64,000 nt of DNA from Paenisporosarcina macmurdoensis (GTDB lineage Bacteria > Bacillota > Bacilli > Bacillales_A > Planococcaceae), in contig NZ_JBHSRI010000003.1 in the NCBI RefSeq assembly GCF_042658845.1, positions 135,189 through 199,188 of the forward strand, in the 5' to 3' direction. Both the position numbers and the translations under genes were made by a program. The notes below the pieces were generated by a model. That model saw only the letters and a program-made list of their open reading frames with translations, had not been told where the DNA came from and ran no database searches. Shown here piece by piece: positions 63,620 through 64,000 of the stretch; the stretch's first letter is position 1, and every line of letters begins with the position of its first letter.

Positions 63620-63808
63620 TGCCGCACTAAGTGGCGAATCTACTGATTATGGTCCCTGCGCCTTCATTCCTAAGAAGGAGATTACAGTGTGATGGGCGAC
63701 TGCTTGAAGTTCTTTCTGATCCCTTACTCGCATTCACAAGAACATACGGGTTTCTGCACAGTACCGGCAGAAATAGATCAGTCTTATCGAATTTATTGTG
63801 GGACATGA
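63620..63808 (+). pseudogene. Decayed selO copy (C)
   Basis: The region aligns with selO in two blocks. SGESTDYGPCAFI corresponds to the SGETIDYGPCAFM site. After a roughly 500-bp deletion, GDYSVM...HSQEHTGFCTVPAE and SYRIYCGT-stop correspond to the selO C-terminus (43 codons, two compensating indels). The terminator left arm follows at about 63852-63863. Confidence 0.8.
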
Positions 63809-63927
63809 TTTACCAAAAATCATTCTCACTTATATAAAAAATCAAAAAGCCTGTCATCGATGAAGTAGGAAATTAGTGAGCGTCAAATAGTGCACACATT
63901 CTAATAGAAGAAGATTCATGAGATACT

Positions 63928-63959
63928 CCTCCCAGATTTGATTTTCTGGGGGGATTTTA
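63928..63959 (+). terminator. Hairpin near window end
   Basis: CTCCCAGA pairs with TCTGGGGG, followed by a T-rich stretch. It may alternatively be part of a leader for the gene beginning at 63961. Confidence 0.45.
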
Positions 63960-63960
63960 T

Positions 63961-64000
63961 TTGAAAAGAAAAGAAAAAGAACAAGTTTGGTTAGAAAAGA
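63961..64000 (+). CDS. Possible partial gene at window edge
   Basis: A TTG-started frame (KRKEKEQVWLEK) with GGGGGG twelve bases upstream runs off the window. Too short to identify. Confidence 0.3.
   Translation, partial: MKRKEKEQVWLEK

Noticed and set aside
1..64000. CRISPR arrays, tRNA and rRNA genes, prophage
   Set aside because: I saw no regularly spaced repeats, tRNA cloverleaf-like sequences, rRNA-like blocks or phage structural genes; a covariance-model scan would be needed to exclude small RNAs.

Overview
The window is a low-GC Gram-positive chromosome segment. Several things place it in the Bacillales, plausibly the Planococcaceae (Sporosarcina, Psychrobacillus or Paenisporosarcina type); the genus is inference. 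The protein repertoire is Bacillus-like. Strong AGGAGG-type ribosome sites and many TTG/GTG starts are seen, and cwlJ, a spore-cortex hydrolase gene, implies an endospore former. A secreted ice-binding (DUF3494) surface protein paired with its own sortase suggests a cold-adapted lifestyle. I see no rRNA, tRNA, CRISPR array, prophage or complete insertion sequence.

Layout. 0.1-5.4 kb: a PAS histidine kinase, a TsdA-like dihaem cytochrome c, a YdhK (DUF1541) lipoprotein, a decayed second YdhK copy, a membrane cupredoxin and cwlJ. 5.7-13 kb: a HAD phosphatase; an MMPL/RND exporter split into two overlapping reading frames with a TetR regulator and a clear palindromic operator; a stand-alone beta clamp (dnaN paralogue); and a YunD-like 5'-nucleotidase. 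13.3-18.2 kb: a MITE-like GC-rich element, a methyltransferase, a TraB/GumN lipoprotein with a leucine-rich segment, and two alpha/beta hydrolases. 18.4-21.9 kb: the class D sortase and ice-binding surface protein, a small protein with a 24-nt tandem repeat, and a very acidic protein. 22.0-29.1 kb: a complete Tad/Flp pilus operon (flp, prepilin peptidase, TadE, TadG, CpaB, CpaE, CpaF, TadB, TadC), with a divergent DUF192 gene. 29.7-34.1 kb: accessory single genes (VOC, DHFR-like, two GNATs of which one is frameshifted, a tandem pair of small membrane proteins, an alpha/beta hydrolase and tiny ORFs).

34.2-43.5 kb: a sugar-uptake locus. chvE-mmsA-mmsB is an ABC importer with a perfect catabolite-responsive element upstream. 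It is followed by a membrane-anchored sugar-binding protein, a YesM/LytS-type kinase, a YesN-type AraC regulator and a second sugar-binding lipoprotein. This matches the XylFII-LytS-YesN three-component logic known from clostridia. 43.7-53.1 kb: housekeeping and accessory genes (SRPBCC, GNAT, two DinB proteins, lipoproteins, a Nudix CoA pyrophosphatase, a fused double VOC protein, an Fsr-like MFS exporter and a Gfo/Idh/MocA oxidoreductase). 53.5-64 kb: a SWIM-SNF2 helicase, selO, the ldh-lctP lactate pair, two linked proteins of unknown function, and then a decayed selO copy.

The most unusual signals are these. The selO 3' end and its terminator occur three times across about 5.5 kb. Two genes, cpaB and lctP, have conserved N-termini that begin at an in-frame ATC rather than a canonical start. 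The MMPL exporter is split inside a cytoplasmic loop, with a near-perfect ribosome site for its second half. The sortase and ice-binding protein form an 8-nt-overlapping pair. There are also several short dispersed repeats and operator-like palindromes.
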